Source: Paraphoma chrysanthemicola
Lineage: Eukaryota > Ascomycota > Dothideomycetes > Pleosporales > Phaeosphaeriaceae
Length of the DNA: 64,000 bases
Direction of reading: 5' to 3'
Assembly (NCBI GenBank): GCA_020744225.1
Contig: JAGMWG010000016.1
Location: forward strand, 558,001-622,000
The position numbers and the translations under genes were made by a program. The notes under the pieces are model-generated. The model did not search any database and was not told the DNA's origin. It saw nothing but the letters and a program-made list of their open reading frames with translations. Shown here in pieces: positions 43,510-54,381 of this stretch. The stretch's first letter is position 1. Every line of letters begins with the position of its first letter.

Positions 43510-44478
43510 CTATCGCGGAAGTTCCTGGGCGAGGTTCAGCTGTGGCACGGGCGGACCGGTTCCAGACCGCCGCCGCCTTTCGCGCTCGTTGAAGCCGACG
43601 GGCTGCTCAAGCTGCGTCTTCTTGAACTTGCCACCGACTCCGCGCATCCATTCACCGTCCTCGTCCGAACCGAGCCAGTACTTGGGCGCACCACTGAGCA
43701 TAGCCCTGCCGACTTTGCCCTTCCAGCCGTTGCCGTCCTCCTTGCCCTCGTTGAACGGATTCTCGGCCAGGTCGGTCGCGGAGGTCTGCATGTTGTTCGA
43801 GGTGTACCAGGCGGCGGATGAAGCGTTTGCAGCGATGTGTTGGCGGAGGCACTGGCGCGCGAAAGCCAGCATGATGAAGACGAAGTAGACGCGGAGCGCC
43901 CAGAAGCCGGCGATCAGGGAGATGCTCATGATGCTTCCACTCTGGAAGACGGCATTTCCGATACCAGCACCTGCATCGGCGCCGTGTCCGACGGCAATCG
44001 CATTCTGGCCAGGCTTCAAGCCCTCCGTTGGCTCAGCCACCACATCGACCTTGGAGACGTTGTACGTCGGGCTCGTGAAGCCCGCATTTTCCGAGATGCC
44101 ATGCGCTCCAGGCACTGCCGACTCGCCCGGTTGCGCGGCAAGAGTGTAGAACCATGCGATGCCGAAGAAGGCTGTGTAGAGGGCATTGATGACCGAGTCA
44201 ATGGCGTAGAGGTGGGCGAGCAGCAGCGTCTCGAAGGGGCTTTGCAGCCGAATGTGCTTATATAGGAATATTGTGGCGACTAGGGCGGCGGTAGAGTACA
44301 GGTACATGGACAGCTGCCAGCCATCGATGTGCGCGCCCGTAAGCAGAGCGACCAGCCCGTAGATGCCCGAGACTTTGTTGATGATCTGAAGATACGTGAT
44401 TATCTCGGCGCCAGTGCGGAGGGACATTTGCTGGAGGAATGTCTGGCGTTGCATATCAGTTTCTGTGGTGTCACACAT
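43510..44478 (-). CDS. KEI1: Kei1-like Golgi membrane protein (IPC synthase regulatory subunit, DUF1753)
   Basis: Single exon, 322 aa. The start of the conserved region, 'MSLRTGAEIITYLQIINKVSGIYGLVALLTG', and 'QSPFETLLLAHLYAIDSVINALYTAFFGIAWF' are typical of DUF1753/Kei1. Four hydrophobic segments are visible, the last at 'ISLIAGFWALRVYFVFIMLAFA', followed by a cytosolic tail rich in Gly and charged residues. Kei1 partners with Aur1 in inositol-phosphorylceramide synthesis in the Golgi. The first ~17 residues are not conserved, so Met18 is an alternative start. Confidence 0.85.
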   Translation of the reverse strand: MCDTTETDMQRQTFLQQMSLRTGAEIITYLQIINKVSGIYGLVALLTGAHIDGWQLSMYLYSTAALVATIFLYKHIRLQSPFETLLLAHLYAIDSVINALYTAFFGIAWFYTLAAQPGESAVPGAHGISENAGFTSPTYNVSKVDVVAEPTEGLKPGQNAIAVGHGADAGAGIGNAVFQSGSIMSISLIAGFWALRVYFVFIMLAFARQCLRQHIAANASSAAWYTSNNMQTSATDLAENPFNEGKEDGNGWKGKVGRAMLSGAPKYWLGSDEDGEWMRGVGGKFKKTQLEQPVGFNERERRRRSGTGPPVPQLNLAQELPR

Positions 44479-45070
44479 GGTTGCCTGCGAAATGGCGGGT
44501 GTGTGAATGTTGACGTACCCTTGGGCGCGGAATCTCTAAACTGTGAGAAGGCGCCATCATGGCCGATATGCGTCGCGTAGCAGCTGTGGCACGTGTGGTA
44601 GAAACAGGAAATGGCTAGCAATACACGAGACGGCGCGAGTTTGTGTGCAAGAGAAGAAGAAGTGAAGTGTGAAGGAGCTTCGTACGGCGTTGCTGGGTGC
44701 TGCGGAAGCGCCGGTTAGATTTGCTCATCTTGCAGGGCTGACAGCACTAAGCCCCTTTCCACGACTGCGGCACGTGCGCGAGCGTTCACACACCGACGTC
44801 ATTATCGACAAGCTATCTCGATTTTGCTCGAGTCTATGAGTGCACGCATCCAGGTGTATGTATCGTAGGCTACTTGTGTGGGGAACTCATGAAAGCCAGG
44901 ACATGCGCGCAGTAATAAGGAGCCTATCATAGCTGCCAAATTTGGTGGAACCACTTCAGCCGCTCCCTCACAAAGCTACACCAGCTGAATTGCATTTAAT
45001 AGCAGACCTCCCGAGACAATTCTGGTTTCAGAATTATCCTCTCCTTATAACCAAGTACCAGAATAAGATA
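44479..45070. other. intergenic, divergent promoter KEI1/SDR
   Basis: 592 bp between two divergent starts. The SDR frame is open upstream to about 44942 but has no ATG. No further motif recognised. Confidence 0.5.
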
Positions 45071-46169
45071 ATGGCGGACTATCAACCACCTGCACCAAGC
45101 GTGCAGCAGCAAGATCTCAAGGGCAAGGTAGCCGTAGTCACGTAAGGCTCTCAACTCAGCTCGTTTTTGCTACATCTCTCCCATGTTGTTGCCCCTTCAT
45201 CGCCTCAACTTCTTTCCCGGAAAGTACATACCAAGTCAAGCCAATGAGATCTCCTATATTCAATTTTCCCTCCATATCCATCCAGAAATCTTGTTTGAAC
45301 TCATCTGATAACCATTAAGCGGCGCCACAAAAGGCATCGGCCGCGCCATCGCTCTTGATCTCGCAACTCGCGGCTGCTCCATCCTCGGCACATATTCCAC
45401 GCCGCAATCCGCGCACAATTTCGACGTGCTCTCCCGTACCATCCAAGATCTCTATCGCAAAGCCGGAGCCACCCAGCCTGCACCTGTCCAAGGAACTCAA
45501 GTCCATGATGCCTCCCACGCCCCGGTTGAAGGTGCTCCAAAGCTCAAAGGCGTGGTCGCAGACATCACCTCCATGGTCTCCGTGGGCGAGGTTCTTAGCG
45601 GCATCGAGCAAGATTTCAGCAACAAGATCGATATCCTGGTTTTGAATGCAAGTCACAACACGAGGCCCAAGCTAGGCCACGCCAGCGAGTCAGATATCGA
45701 GAAGAGCCTTGTGGCAAATTTGCAATGGCCTTTCGTCTTGATGGAAAACTTTGTCCGGCAATCTGTCTTTAACCCGAATTCTCGCGTTGTGATCATCTCA
45801 TCTGATCGTGTGCGCGTGAGCGATCCTGCGCCCGGGGCGGCTTTGTTTAATGCCACCAAAGCGGGTCTGGAGTCGCTTGCGAGGGCGTGGGCGATTGAAT
45901 TGCCTCTCACGTTTCCTGGCACGACTGTGAATGCTGTTAGCGTTGGGCTGACGGATACGCCTGGGTTGCGCGCTTTTCCTCCTGCGGCTGTCGAGGCGCT
46001 GAAAGCCCAGCGACTGCCGAAAGTCAAAGTCGTTCAGGGAGGTAGAATGGGGTGTGCTGAGGATGTAGCTGATGTTGTCGGGTGGCTGGTCAGTGAGAAG
46101 GCGAGATGGCAGACTGGAAGTGTGGTGGCTGCAAATGGAGGAGCAGAGTGGGTTGGTGGAAGCTCGTAG
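45071..46169 (+). CDS. short-chain dehydrogenase/reductase (SDR) with altered catalytic Tyr
   Basis: Two exons, 45071-45141 and 45320-46169; 306 aa. The 178-nt intron splits 'VVT-GATKGIGRAIA', and splicing rebuilds the NAD(P)-binding TGxxxGIG motif at about residues 24-31. 'DILVLNASHN' corresponds to the NNAG motif and 'RVVIISSDRV' to the catalytic Ser strand. The catalytic YxxxK is FNATK here: Phe200 in place of Tyr and Lys204 kept. Tyr is normally essential as the acid/base, so activity may be lost or changed. A C-terminal 'SVVAANGGAEW' resembles the usual SDR end. The substrate is unknown. Confidence 0.85.
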
Positions 46170-46606
46170 CCTCTGGATTAGATTTTCGTCGGAAGCTCGT
46201 TCGTAGGAGAGCGACGCAAGCGTATAGTATATCATATGTCTTTTCTTTCGCAGAATAGTATACTTACAAGTCGTATCAAACCCCAACAGACAAGTGCGGT
46301 GAGTGTTGACGATGAGGTATGATTTGCGAAGACTTCCGTGTATACCATTTTGATTCCATGAAGAAAGTATCAGACAAGCGGGATGAATCATTCTACATGT
46401 GCTTTCGTCTAGTCTCTCTAGACTCTCCTATCAATGTATCACCCATCTAGAGTCGCCTGGGTAAACCAGAAAGACTTCCCATCTGCCTTGCGATCTTGGG
46501 CTGACTTATCTATTATCTTTGCCCTTGGAAGCCTTTTCACTCTACATCCATCGCCATCCACTTCGCTTGAATTGCTACGGCTGTCAGTCTTTGTGCTCGC
46601 GGTCTC
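46170..46606. other. intergenic, convergent 3' regions
   Basis: Shared 3' flank of the SDR (plus) and the SH3 gene (minus). Nothing recognised. Confidence 0.5.
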
Positions 46607-47821
46607 CTACGAGGGGGGGCGAATGAGCTCAGTGAAATTTTCGGGAAACCAGCCGCGAACTCCGTTGAAAACCCCGTCATGCCATCCGCTACTTAGAATC
46701 GTGATAACGTGGATGATATCGCCTTCTCGGAACGAGAGAGTGTAGGGATCATCGGCTTCGTAGTCGTAAAGCGCCTGACAGAAAATGTAACCTGTGGGAG
46801 TTGTGTACTTGTGCAAGTTGAGCGATTGCCAAGTAGAGGAATGCTCTTTACTCTCATATCTCATATCACTTCCGCTTTGTGAACTTGTAGGGGACAAGGT
46901 TCCGTCCTTTTCTGTACTCCCTATGGACAGGTCGGTAACTTTTCCTTCGGGAATGACGCTAAGTTCTGTCGGCGATGGATGGCTGAGCGTTTGGAGATCT
47001 TTAGCCGATGTTATGTGATCGCTCTCCACCATGGCTCCAACCAGGTCTTTGCATGGCAAACCTTCCGCGTCTGCGTCGGCTTCGGTGGACAAAGCGCTGG
47101 TGATGACAGAGCTGCGGTTTTGGTCTCGCCCTACGATGTTGCGCTTCAATAGTGACGTGAATGCATTTCGATATGCGGAAGACGCCATTACTTCCATGTC
47201 GAATGTGAAGGAGATGCTGACTCGGTTGTCTTTCTCAGACAAGTAGCTCAAGCGCTGTGAGCGCATACTGGAGCGATTGTCACTCCGAATGCCAAAGATC
47301 GAGGACGACGGCCGTTTTGCTCGTTGCAACGTCTGTACTACTTCATGCTCCTGTAATTTGATGCGCTGTTCCTTCCGAGTCAACTGTCCCAATGTTTGCA
47401 ATATTAGGACAAGAGCGGTTTCCTGGTGATGTAATGTCTCCATTGTTTCCTTGATGAGATCCTCATCCCAGATAAAAGTGACAGCTCCCTTGAAGGCCAC
47501 ACTTTCAGCCCCTGCCAGCGCTTTTGCAACATGATCTTGTAGGTCGGAGAGAAGGCTGCAGCACGCCGAAAGTACTTGCAGGAGTTCGGTCTTCACATCT
47601 TCCACTTCTTCCGAACCCACAGCATCCTCTTCAAGCCAGGACGAAAGCAACCGGGCAGCCACTCGGACTGCTGCAACATGTACAGAAAGCTGCTGAACTC
47701 TAGAGTTAGTTGTCTTGTTTTTTGCAGTCAGGCTGTGCAGATCTTTCCCGATTGTAGCAGCGCGGATCGTGATGGTGAGGCTGGCACTGATCAGCCCGAG
47801 AATGGATGCAGGATCTGCCAT
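46607..47821 (-). CDS. SH3-domain protein with fungal N-terminal (STAND-adaptor-like) helical domain
   Basis: Single exon, 404 aa. The first ~150 residues ('MADPASILGLISASLTITIRAATIGKDL') resemble the helical N-terminal domains that fungi attach to NACHT/STAND proteins and their adaptors. A Ser-rich linker follows. The C-terminus is a clear SH3 domain: 'ALYDYEADDPYTLSFREGDIIHV', 'SGWHDGVFNGVRGWFPENF'. This SH3 resembles those of fungal Cdc25-like exchange factors, but no RasGEF domain is present. It may be a signalling adaptor that binds proline-rich partners; the pathway is unknown. Confidence 0.78.
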   Translation of the reverse strand: MADPASILGLISASLTITIRAATIGKDLHSLTAKNKTTNSRVQQLSVHVAAVRVAARLLSSWLEEDAVGSEEVEDVKTELLQVLSACCSLLSDLQDHVAKALAGAESVAFKGAVTFIWDEDLIKETMETLHHQETALVLILQTLGQLTRKEQRIKLQEHEVVQTLQRAKRPSSSIFGIRSDNRSSMRSQRLSYLSEKDNRVSISFTFDMEVMASSAYRNAFTSLLKRNIVGRDQNRSSVITSALSTEADADAEGLPCKDLVGAMVESDHITSAKDLQTLSHPSPTELSVIPEGKVTDLSIGSTEKDGTLSPTSSQSGSDMRYESKEHSSTWQSLNLHKYTTPTGYIFCQALYDYEADDPYTLSFREGDIIHVITILSSGWHDGVFNGVRGWFPENFTELIRPPS

Positions 47822-48383
47822 GTTTGGTAAAAGGGCTCAATATGGTACGAAAAGTGAAAGAGCAAAGAAGTCGGGTCTGGCGACTCCAGACCCCCTGAAG
47901 TTTTATGCGGAGCGGCTGCAGCCAGGCCGGACCAACCGCACAGAAGGGGCTCAGCCTCATTGTGGCAGTGCTTGCGTCAAACTTTGGTCAGTCACAGAAG
48001 CTGAAACTTGATGAATAAAAGTTGCGAAGATTTGGAAGGGCGATTTCTGTTGGAGCGTGGAAACGAATTACATGTCGTAGTCCTGTTGCGGCGCGCCGCG
48101 CCGCCCGGAAAGGAAAGAGCTAGGATGAGCTTACCTCCCACATCTGAAGTCAAGAGATCTGACTACAGACCGTTAGATTCTCACAAAGCAATCTGGTCAA
48201 TGACTAATTGTTTTATGAATGCAATTTCTTTGACTCTATATGCACCGTTTTCTATCATTCCCACCAAGTATGTACATGATCGAAGGGAAGCAAAAGTATA
48301 GACAAGCGAAGGAATCAGCGCGGAGGATTCTACTCATCGCCACCAGGCGAGGTAACCGCATGCACATGCCTCTTTTGAAGCAT
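47822..48383. other. intergenic
   Basis: Promoter of the SH3 gene (minus) and 3' flank of the GH7 gene (minus). It contains the 12-bp palindrome GCGGCGCGCCGC at 48088-48099. Confidence 0.5.
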
Positions 48384-49864
48384 TTATTTGGCGGGCGCCT
48401 TGAAGGTCGAGCCAATGGTGCCGAACTTGATGTTGGAGAAGATGACAGTCGAGTCGGGTGAGTTGGCCTCAAGCTCCTCTGGCTTGCCAGAGTCGATAGC
48501 GCAAGTACCACGGGAAATACCGGGCTTCGCTGGGTCGGCATCGGTGGGGAAGGCAACGGAGTCGAGCCACAGCATGTTGACTGCGGTGTCGTCCCAGATA
48601 GACATGACCAAGACGTGGCCGCGAGCAAGCGAGGCAGCCATGGCGTTGAGGCCGCCGAGAGTCTTGAAGGATGAGGTATCACCGAAGACGGTCTTCTGGG
48701 CGTCGCAGAAAGAGTCAGAGATGGAGTTTCCGGTAACGCCAGCGATGGTGGAGTCGCTGTTCTTGTAGGTCACGCCGTTCTGGACGTAGAAGCGCTTGAT
48801 CTCAGAGACCTTGGAACCTGAACCAATGAACTGGGTGACAACGGTCATCTTCTTAGAAGTGTCAAGAGTCTTTCCAGGACCGTAGAAGCTCTTGTTACCC
48901 ATGCGGTAGCTCTGTGAATCACGTCAGTACTGGATCATGGAGGTGTGGCTGAAGCAAGCTTACGTTGAAATCGCAACCATCCTTGTCGCAAATTCCGTTG
49001 TAACGGTTGTCGGCATCACCGCAGCTGACGGCATCAGTGCACTCCACGATACCGGTACCCTTGCACGGGTGAGGAGTATAGGCAGTGGAAACTGAGTTGG
49101 CCTCCCAGATGTCCATCTCGGCGCAGCAGGCACCAATCTTACCCGCTCCACTGTTCGGGTTGCCAGGCAGTGGGTTCCAGTTCTCCACATTAGCCTTTCC
49201 GTTGATCCACTTGATGTCGTGCGGGCACTGGGAGTCGCAGTAACCAGTTCCGTACTTGGCACCGGCCTTGTTGTTGCCCTTGTTGATGCCACCATCAGCG
49301 GCCATCTCGACGAAGTACAGAGCTCCGTTCAAACCGCAAGGCAGCTTAGAAACATCGACGTCGAAGGTGAACTCCTTGTTGACGACGTTGAACATCTGGT
49401 ACTTGGTGTCGGTCTCCATGAGGTAGGTACGGGAGCCCACGTTGGCAGCATACGAGCCCTTGGTGACAAACTTCAGGGTCAATGCATTGTTGCTGGTGGA
49501 GATACCGTAGGTTCCTACAAGAGTCAGTTCCAGGTCGTACGAGTGCTGTCTGTTTTGAGAGCTTACCAGAGTAGTCGGCACCCTCAATGGCGCAGTTCTT
49601 AGCGCAAGCAACACCGTCAGCGCAAGTAGTGGTGTCCCAGGAGTCGCCAGTGTAGCAGTTAGTATATCCGCCGGTAATGTGGGCCCAACGCCAGTTGGAG
49701 TCGAGGACAACGGATCCAGACTTGGTTGTGCAGCTGGTACCGCCAGTACCCGTGCAAGTCTGCCATGACAGCTTGGGGTGAACCTCAGCCTGAGATGTGC
49801 CAACCTGCTGGGCGCGAGCGGCTCCGAAGAGCGAAAGAGAAGCGAGAGCGAGAGTCCTGTACAT
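48384..49864 (-). CDS. secreted GH7 cellobiohydrolase (reducing-end type), no CBM
   Basis: Three exons on the minus strand: 49567-49864, 48964-49514, 48384-48911; 458 aa. A signal peptide is present (LALASLSLFGAARA, then QQVGT). Diagnostic GH7 blocks: 'CTTKSGSVVLDSNWRW', 'GLNGALYFVEMAADGG', the catalytic EMDIWEANS (nucleophile and acid/base Glu), 'GICDKDGCDFN|SYRMG' rejoined by the second intron, and 'VMSIWDDTAVNMLWLDS'. Many Cys form the usual disulfide set. It releases cellobiose from cellulose chain ends outside the cell. The protein stops right after the catalytic domain, so there is no linker or CBM1. A TATA box lies 65-72 nt upstream. Confidence 0.94.
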
Positions 49865-49928
49865 GATTGCTGCTGTGCTGAGAGCCGTTGTTGGATGAGG
49901 AGGGAATCTTCGGACGGTGGGACGTCCT

Positions 49929-49936
49929 CTTATATA
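49929..49936 (-). promoter_or_regulatory. TATA box of the GH7 gene
   Basis: TATATAAG on the minus strand, 65-72 nt upstream of the ATG at 49864. Confidence 0.5.
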
Positions 49937-50144
49937 GACCATGGTGGCCAAAGATCCCCTTCTTGACAGTACACTGCCAATGTACCCATATGACCACAGA
50001 TTATTGCGAGGCGCAAGAGATCGTCGCACAGGGGTTCGACCGACGCTGTTGTCACCAATGCCATGATAGCTGCGGATTATCGGACCATCGCGAACTGCTG
50101 AAAGGTACCAAACTAATGAAGAGTAGATGAAGCATACTTTGACC

Positions 50145-50161
50145 GTGGGGTACTTCTGGGG
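50145..50161 (+). promoter_or_regulatory. pair of SYGGRG (CreA-type) motifs upstream of GH7
   Basis: GTGGGG (50145-50150) and CTGGGG (50156-50161) are five bases apart, about 285-300 nt upstream of the cellobiohydrolase start. Cellulase genes are classic CreA targets, and paired sites are usual. The motif is short, so support is weak. Confidence 0.3.
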
Positions 50162-53100
50162 TAGTGCGGACATCTGTGCGCCACTGTGACAAGGATTGTC
50201 GCCTCGAATAGTTTGAGTGAACCAGGCGAGGCATGCTTCCGGGATACGGCACACTTTGCTCGTGCGACATGATTGGAGACGGTCTGCTGGTCCCTGAACT
50301 CATCTGATCACTGCCGACCAAAAAGGGCCTATGATGAGCGCCGACTTTTGACCAGCGCGTCGAGTCTGAGTTTGCGAAGGCAGAAGACGATACCAGCACA
50401 TTTCCTATCTTCAATCCGCGATCTGCAGTTTGCAATGTTAGCATCGGTTGTACCATTGCTTGAAAAGAGCCATCCTTAGCGAAGACTTCCAAGCAGAAGC
50501 TTCGCGAGAGACGGTTTTTCTGGGCGAGCATGTTTGCTCAGGATGTGGCGGGTTGCCCTAGTGGGTTTCACTACCTGGTTACAATAGATTGCTGCATCCG
50601 CGCCAGCAACGCGTATAGTAGGAAAGTCTTCTAGGAAGTTTTCCCGGACTGAAAATGGAAAGTAATATACTAAAAGGTCAGGAGGCTCAAGTTTCTTTCC
50701 TGGAGGGCGGGTCGACACCCCAGAAACCAAGATTGCTTGCGATTCTTGACTGCTGAGGTACCGGTACTTGCTCTTGTGTCTTTGAACATTGTGGCTGCCT
50801 CGCACACTCCACCATGTGAGGATGGTATTGCCCACGGGGCGGCATCAGCCTTGTCACGCCCTACCCCACAAAGGGTATGATGATCTTCCGGAATTATTCC
50901 ATAAACAAGCCACAATTCTGGGGTGCGTCTGAACCCAAATCCGCGTCGAAGCGTCAATGACATGTGACTTGTGGAGTATCGGTACGAAACAACTTCGTTC
51001 AAGAGAATTGGCTCACAGGCAGAAGCTTCCGGAGCAGCCGGGACGCTTTCCCTTTCAAGCGCGGACGTATAATATTCGAAGCTTGATAGCTGCGCCCTGA
51101 AATCTTCGCAAAATGGCATTGTTCCAGATCTTCGGGTAGATTGCCGCGCTTACCTGGCAGGACTGGGGGTTTTCGCATCGTCGTAGATAACCTCCACCAA
51201 AGCTCGTGGCTGTTCTCTGCAAATGAGTCTTTCGCGGCAGTAAATCAAGCTATTCTGGGAAAAGAACACCATCATCATCGCGCTCGCAAACATTGCGATC
51301 ATCTGTTCGGTGTGGGTGCTGCGAGATCGTCTGTCGTGGGCGCAACGTCCGGCTAATCAACATCATCCGGTCAATCTAAATCCTGACCATTTCAGATGAG
51401 ACCAAACCTTTAGAAGCTGGATAAGCAGACCAGATCAACTGTCCTCCAGGTTGGCGGCCCCATGAAACTATAAAACGGCGAATGGCATCTAATGATCGCA
51501 TGCGGTGACCGGGTCAGTGCAGTTGAGCCGCAATGTCAAGGACCAGCAAGCTGGCATATCCGCCCATGTGCATGTCGCTTTGGCGCAGGCGAAGGTTCAA
51601 GATGTGCTGCTGCTAAGACTTTGAGGCCAGGAGGTGTCCTCTTATCTGTATATGCGCAAATGAAGTGATGCTGCATCATTGCTCGTTCGACGCGGCAGTT
51701 GGCAAGTGTGCGAAACGTCAGCTCGAAGGACCGGACTGGAGAGTGCCCTCGCGTCTTTCTGCAGGCCGACTGTGCGTACAATCGAGTCGGATGACTAGGC
51801 ATTGCCACCCTCGAAAATCAACGCCTAGAAGGTAGGAGCTATTGCCTGCAGTAACATGCTAGATAATCAAAGAATGCTGTTAGTGCGAATGAGAGTCGTA
51901 TGAGGTGGAGGATGCCAGTGTCAGGTGGTGACTTGGATCTGTTCTTGTGGCGTGGCTAGGTTGAAAGCAGCCTCGCGCGAGTTTGTCTTGGCATGCCCGC
52001 AGACACTGCTGCGGAGAACACGATGCGACGTTCCGTTACCTTCTTTTAGGTACACAACTTCTACACCACGAGGAAAAGTTGCGGGCTCACTATCACAACA
52101 AGTAGTCTTCAAAAGTCTTACACTCGCAGACGATGTTGCGACAAGCTCATGACAGCGGGACGAGAAGTCTTGGAGTCACGGCAGAGGCTCGTCACTCTTG
52201 GGTTATGCTTGGACTCATATGTTCATCTTGGAAGCTACTGCGATCGGCGGTCGTCTAAATTCATTCATGAGAACTCGATCTGCCTTCGCTAATGGAAGAC
52301 CACGCGTCCGCATATCCTCTTGTGCGTCCCCTCTGGCTCTCGAGAGTCCTACCTGGGCAGTCACAAGATCTTTCGCGATTACGCTCCTCGTGCCAGTGAT
52401 GCGAGCGAGTGGCGAAGAAAGAGCTCTGTGTCTGGAGCACAGATGTTAGCACCCAGTCAGAATCTCAAGCTACCACAGGTATCTAAGTTGCATACATGTG
52501 CGTAATTTTCGAGATTCCAGGCAAGATCTTCACTGCTGTCGTATGAAGACATCAGCACACGAGCGTCTTTATCACAAGGTAAAGCTATTCGCTGTTATTC
52601 CATTTCATTGATGCTGGCTCCTCACCCACTTTTTGTTTACTGTTCACTTTGAACTCTTCGAGTCATCTTGCCGCTCGCTCAAGTCTCCTGTAATATGGTC
52701 AAGGTTGTTTTTCGATCCGCGTCACGTCTTGAGAATGAAGGATCAAGCACAGCACAGTGCATGCATGCCATATTTCTCGTACTGTACTACTCTACTCACG
52801 CTTGAGCTTCTGCCTTGTCTACTCAGCATGCTACATGATCATCAAGCTAACGGTACAGCTCACAGCTCGTTGGAAGTCTCTCACCTTGCTGCGTCTAATC
52901 TCTCACCTTCACTTTTGGAATGTGAAAGCGGCAAGATCGCTTCGCCATTCATGTGAATCATGCGCTTCAGCATCAAATTCTGTCCTTTCGCGAGGGAAAT
53001 CTATTCCTTTCTTTCCTCGCAGTGGGCTTTCAACGTTCTGTGGCGCACGACTGCGGGACACAGTAGCATATGATGATCTCTACTCAATAAGCGCGACCGA

Positions 53101-53250
53101 GCATTTTTAGACTTGTTCCGTGGAAGGTCCACCTCGTCGCTCGCCAGCGCTCCTGTTCTGACTTTGCTTTTCGAAGACCCTGTAAGCGCAGACCTTAGAA
53201 ACATGTTACGCATTACCTTGCGGGCTCAACATCATTAGCTACCAGCGATC

Positions 53251-54381
53251 ATGGAGATCCTAGACGCCTTGCCTGTCAAGACTGGAGAGGCCAACGTAGC
53301 ATATGCAACTAGTAACTCGAATGATGAGATTCTACGTGCACCACCACCACCACCACCACCAACGACACCTCAAGAGCTCAGAGACAAGGTTTGCCCCGTG
53401 CGGCTGGATCTAACTGCCATCGATGCAAGGTCCACGCAAGTCGCAAGCCGCGAGAGCGCACCCGAAGTATCGGAGGCCGAGCTATCATCGGCGGTCATCG
53501 TAGACGATGCATCACGCATGGACCCCCGAACGAAACGACCAGCGCCAACGAATGAGCCTGGGATGAAAGAGGAAATACCCTATGCAAGAACCGTACGTAG
53601 TGGTCCAATGCACGGAGATACCGCTCGATTAACTTTCTAGCAGAAAAGGCACAAAGCATTGCCCACATCCGCGAACTCGTTCAAATCCCACGAAGAACTT
53701 CTCTACACATTATACGACTTCCAAGCAGATTTGGAACGCATTAGAGACAACACCGCCACAGCTGAGCGAAATACCGCAGCCCCTACTCTTGAGAATGAAG
53801 CGCTAAAGGCAGAAATTGAAACGCTAAGAGCTGAGAAGGAAGACTTGGAGTCTGAGAACGAAGATCTTGAATCAGAGAACGGTGATTTGAGCCTCGAAGT
53901 ACACAACGTCACAATTGAACTTGAGCATCGATCCGCCAAAGTGGACTGACTGGTAGATGAAAACGACGAATTATGGTCCGATACCCAACACTTAGATGAG
54001 GTAAAGCTCGAGAACGAACGCCTGGAAGACGAAATCGAATCAGCGCAACTCTGCGCGGATATGCTCGTAGGCGAAAACAATGACTTGAGGAGCGAAGTGA
54101 GTCGCTTGCGCCAGTTGAATGCTGAGCTCGCGGACGACATTCTAGAATTCAAGGAAGTCAGGCTCGAGAATGAACGCTTGGAGGATGATGTCGAGACTGC
54201 GGTAGTCAGCGCTGCTTTACTCGTCGAAGAGAATGATGGATTGAGGAGGGAGGCTATTGTGCAGAATGAGCGGATTGGACGCCTGAAGCATAAGGCCAGC
54301 AGGAGTTGGAAGAAGTTGAAGCTTCACAAGATGCGAGTGAAAGCTGTCTTGGGCCCGCTTCGAAGAGAGGTGGAAGGATAA
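53251..54381 (+). CDS. coiled-coil protein interrupted by one in-frame UGA
   Basis: Two exons, 53251-53592 and 53641 onward, joined across a 48-nt intron. The spliced frame meets TGA at 53947-53949 after 217 codons, then continues open in the same frame to TAA at 54379-54381 (143 more codons). Residues 31-37 are seven prolines. From about residue 130 the protein is a long coiled coil with repeated 'LENERLED' and 'LVxENxxL' units on both sides of the TGA. The repeat alignment suggests the TGA replaced a sense codon just before 'LVDEND'. Possible states are a recent pseudogene, stop readthrough (TGA CTG context), or a sequence error. Family not recognised. Confidence 0.6.
54002..54247 (+). repeat. 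coding tandem repeat units (LENERLED / LVxENxxL)
   Basis: Two diverged copies of a ~54-residue unit, starting at 'KLENERLEDEIES' and 'RLENERLEDDVET', each followed by a 'LVGENNDL' or 'LVEENDGL' segment. A third half-unit 'LVDENDEL' precedes them, directly after the TGA. Confidence 0.6.

Larger units (their letters stand above)
49865..53250. other. gene-poor stretch, 3.4 kb
   Basis: The longest stretch without a supportable gene. Base composition is ordinary and not A/T-rich, so there is no obvious RIP footprint. Open frames up to 149 codons (50670-51119, minus) and 117 codons (52757-53110) lack recognisable domains. It begins with the GH7 promoter. Confidence 0.5.

Noticed and set aside
50670..51119. 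149-codon minus-strand open frame in the gene-poor stretch
   Set aside because: The start looks mildly coding, but there is no domain, splice continuation or supporting context. RNA-seq would settle it.
49865..53250. RIP-degraded transposon
   Set aside because: No A/T bias, TpA excess, terminal repeats or transposase remnants that I can see.
53947..53949. UGA as a selenocysteine codon
   Set aside because: Ascomycetes lack the selenocysteine machinery, and the site is in a coiled coil, not a redox motif.
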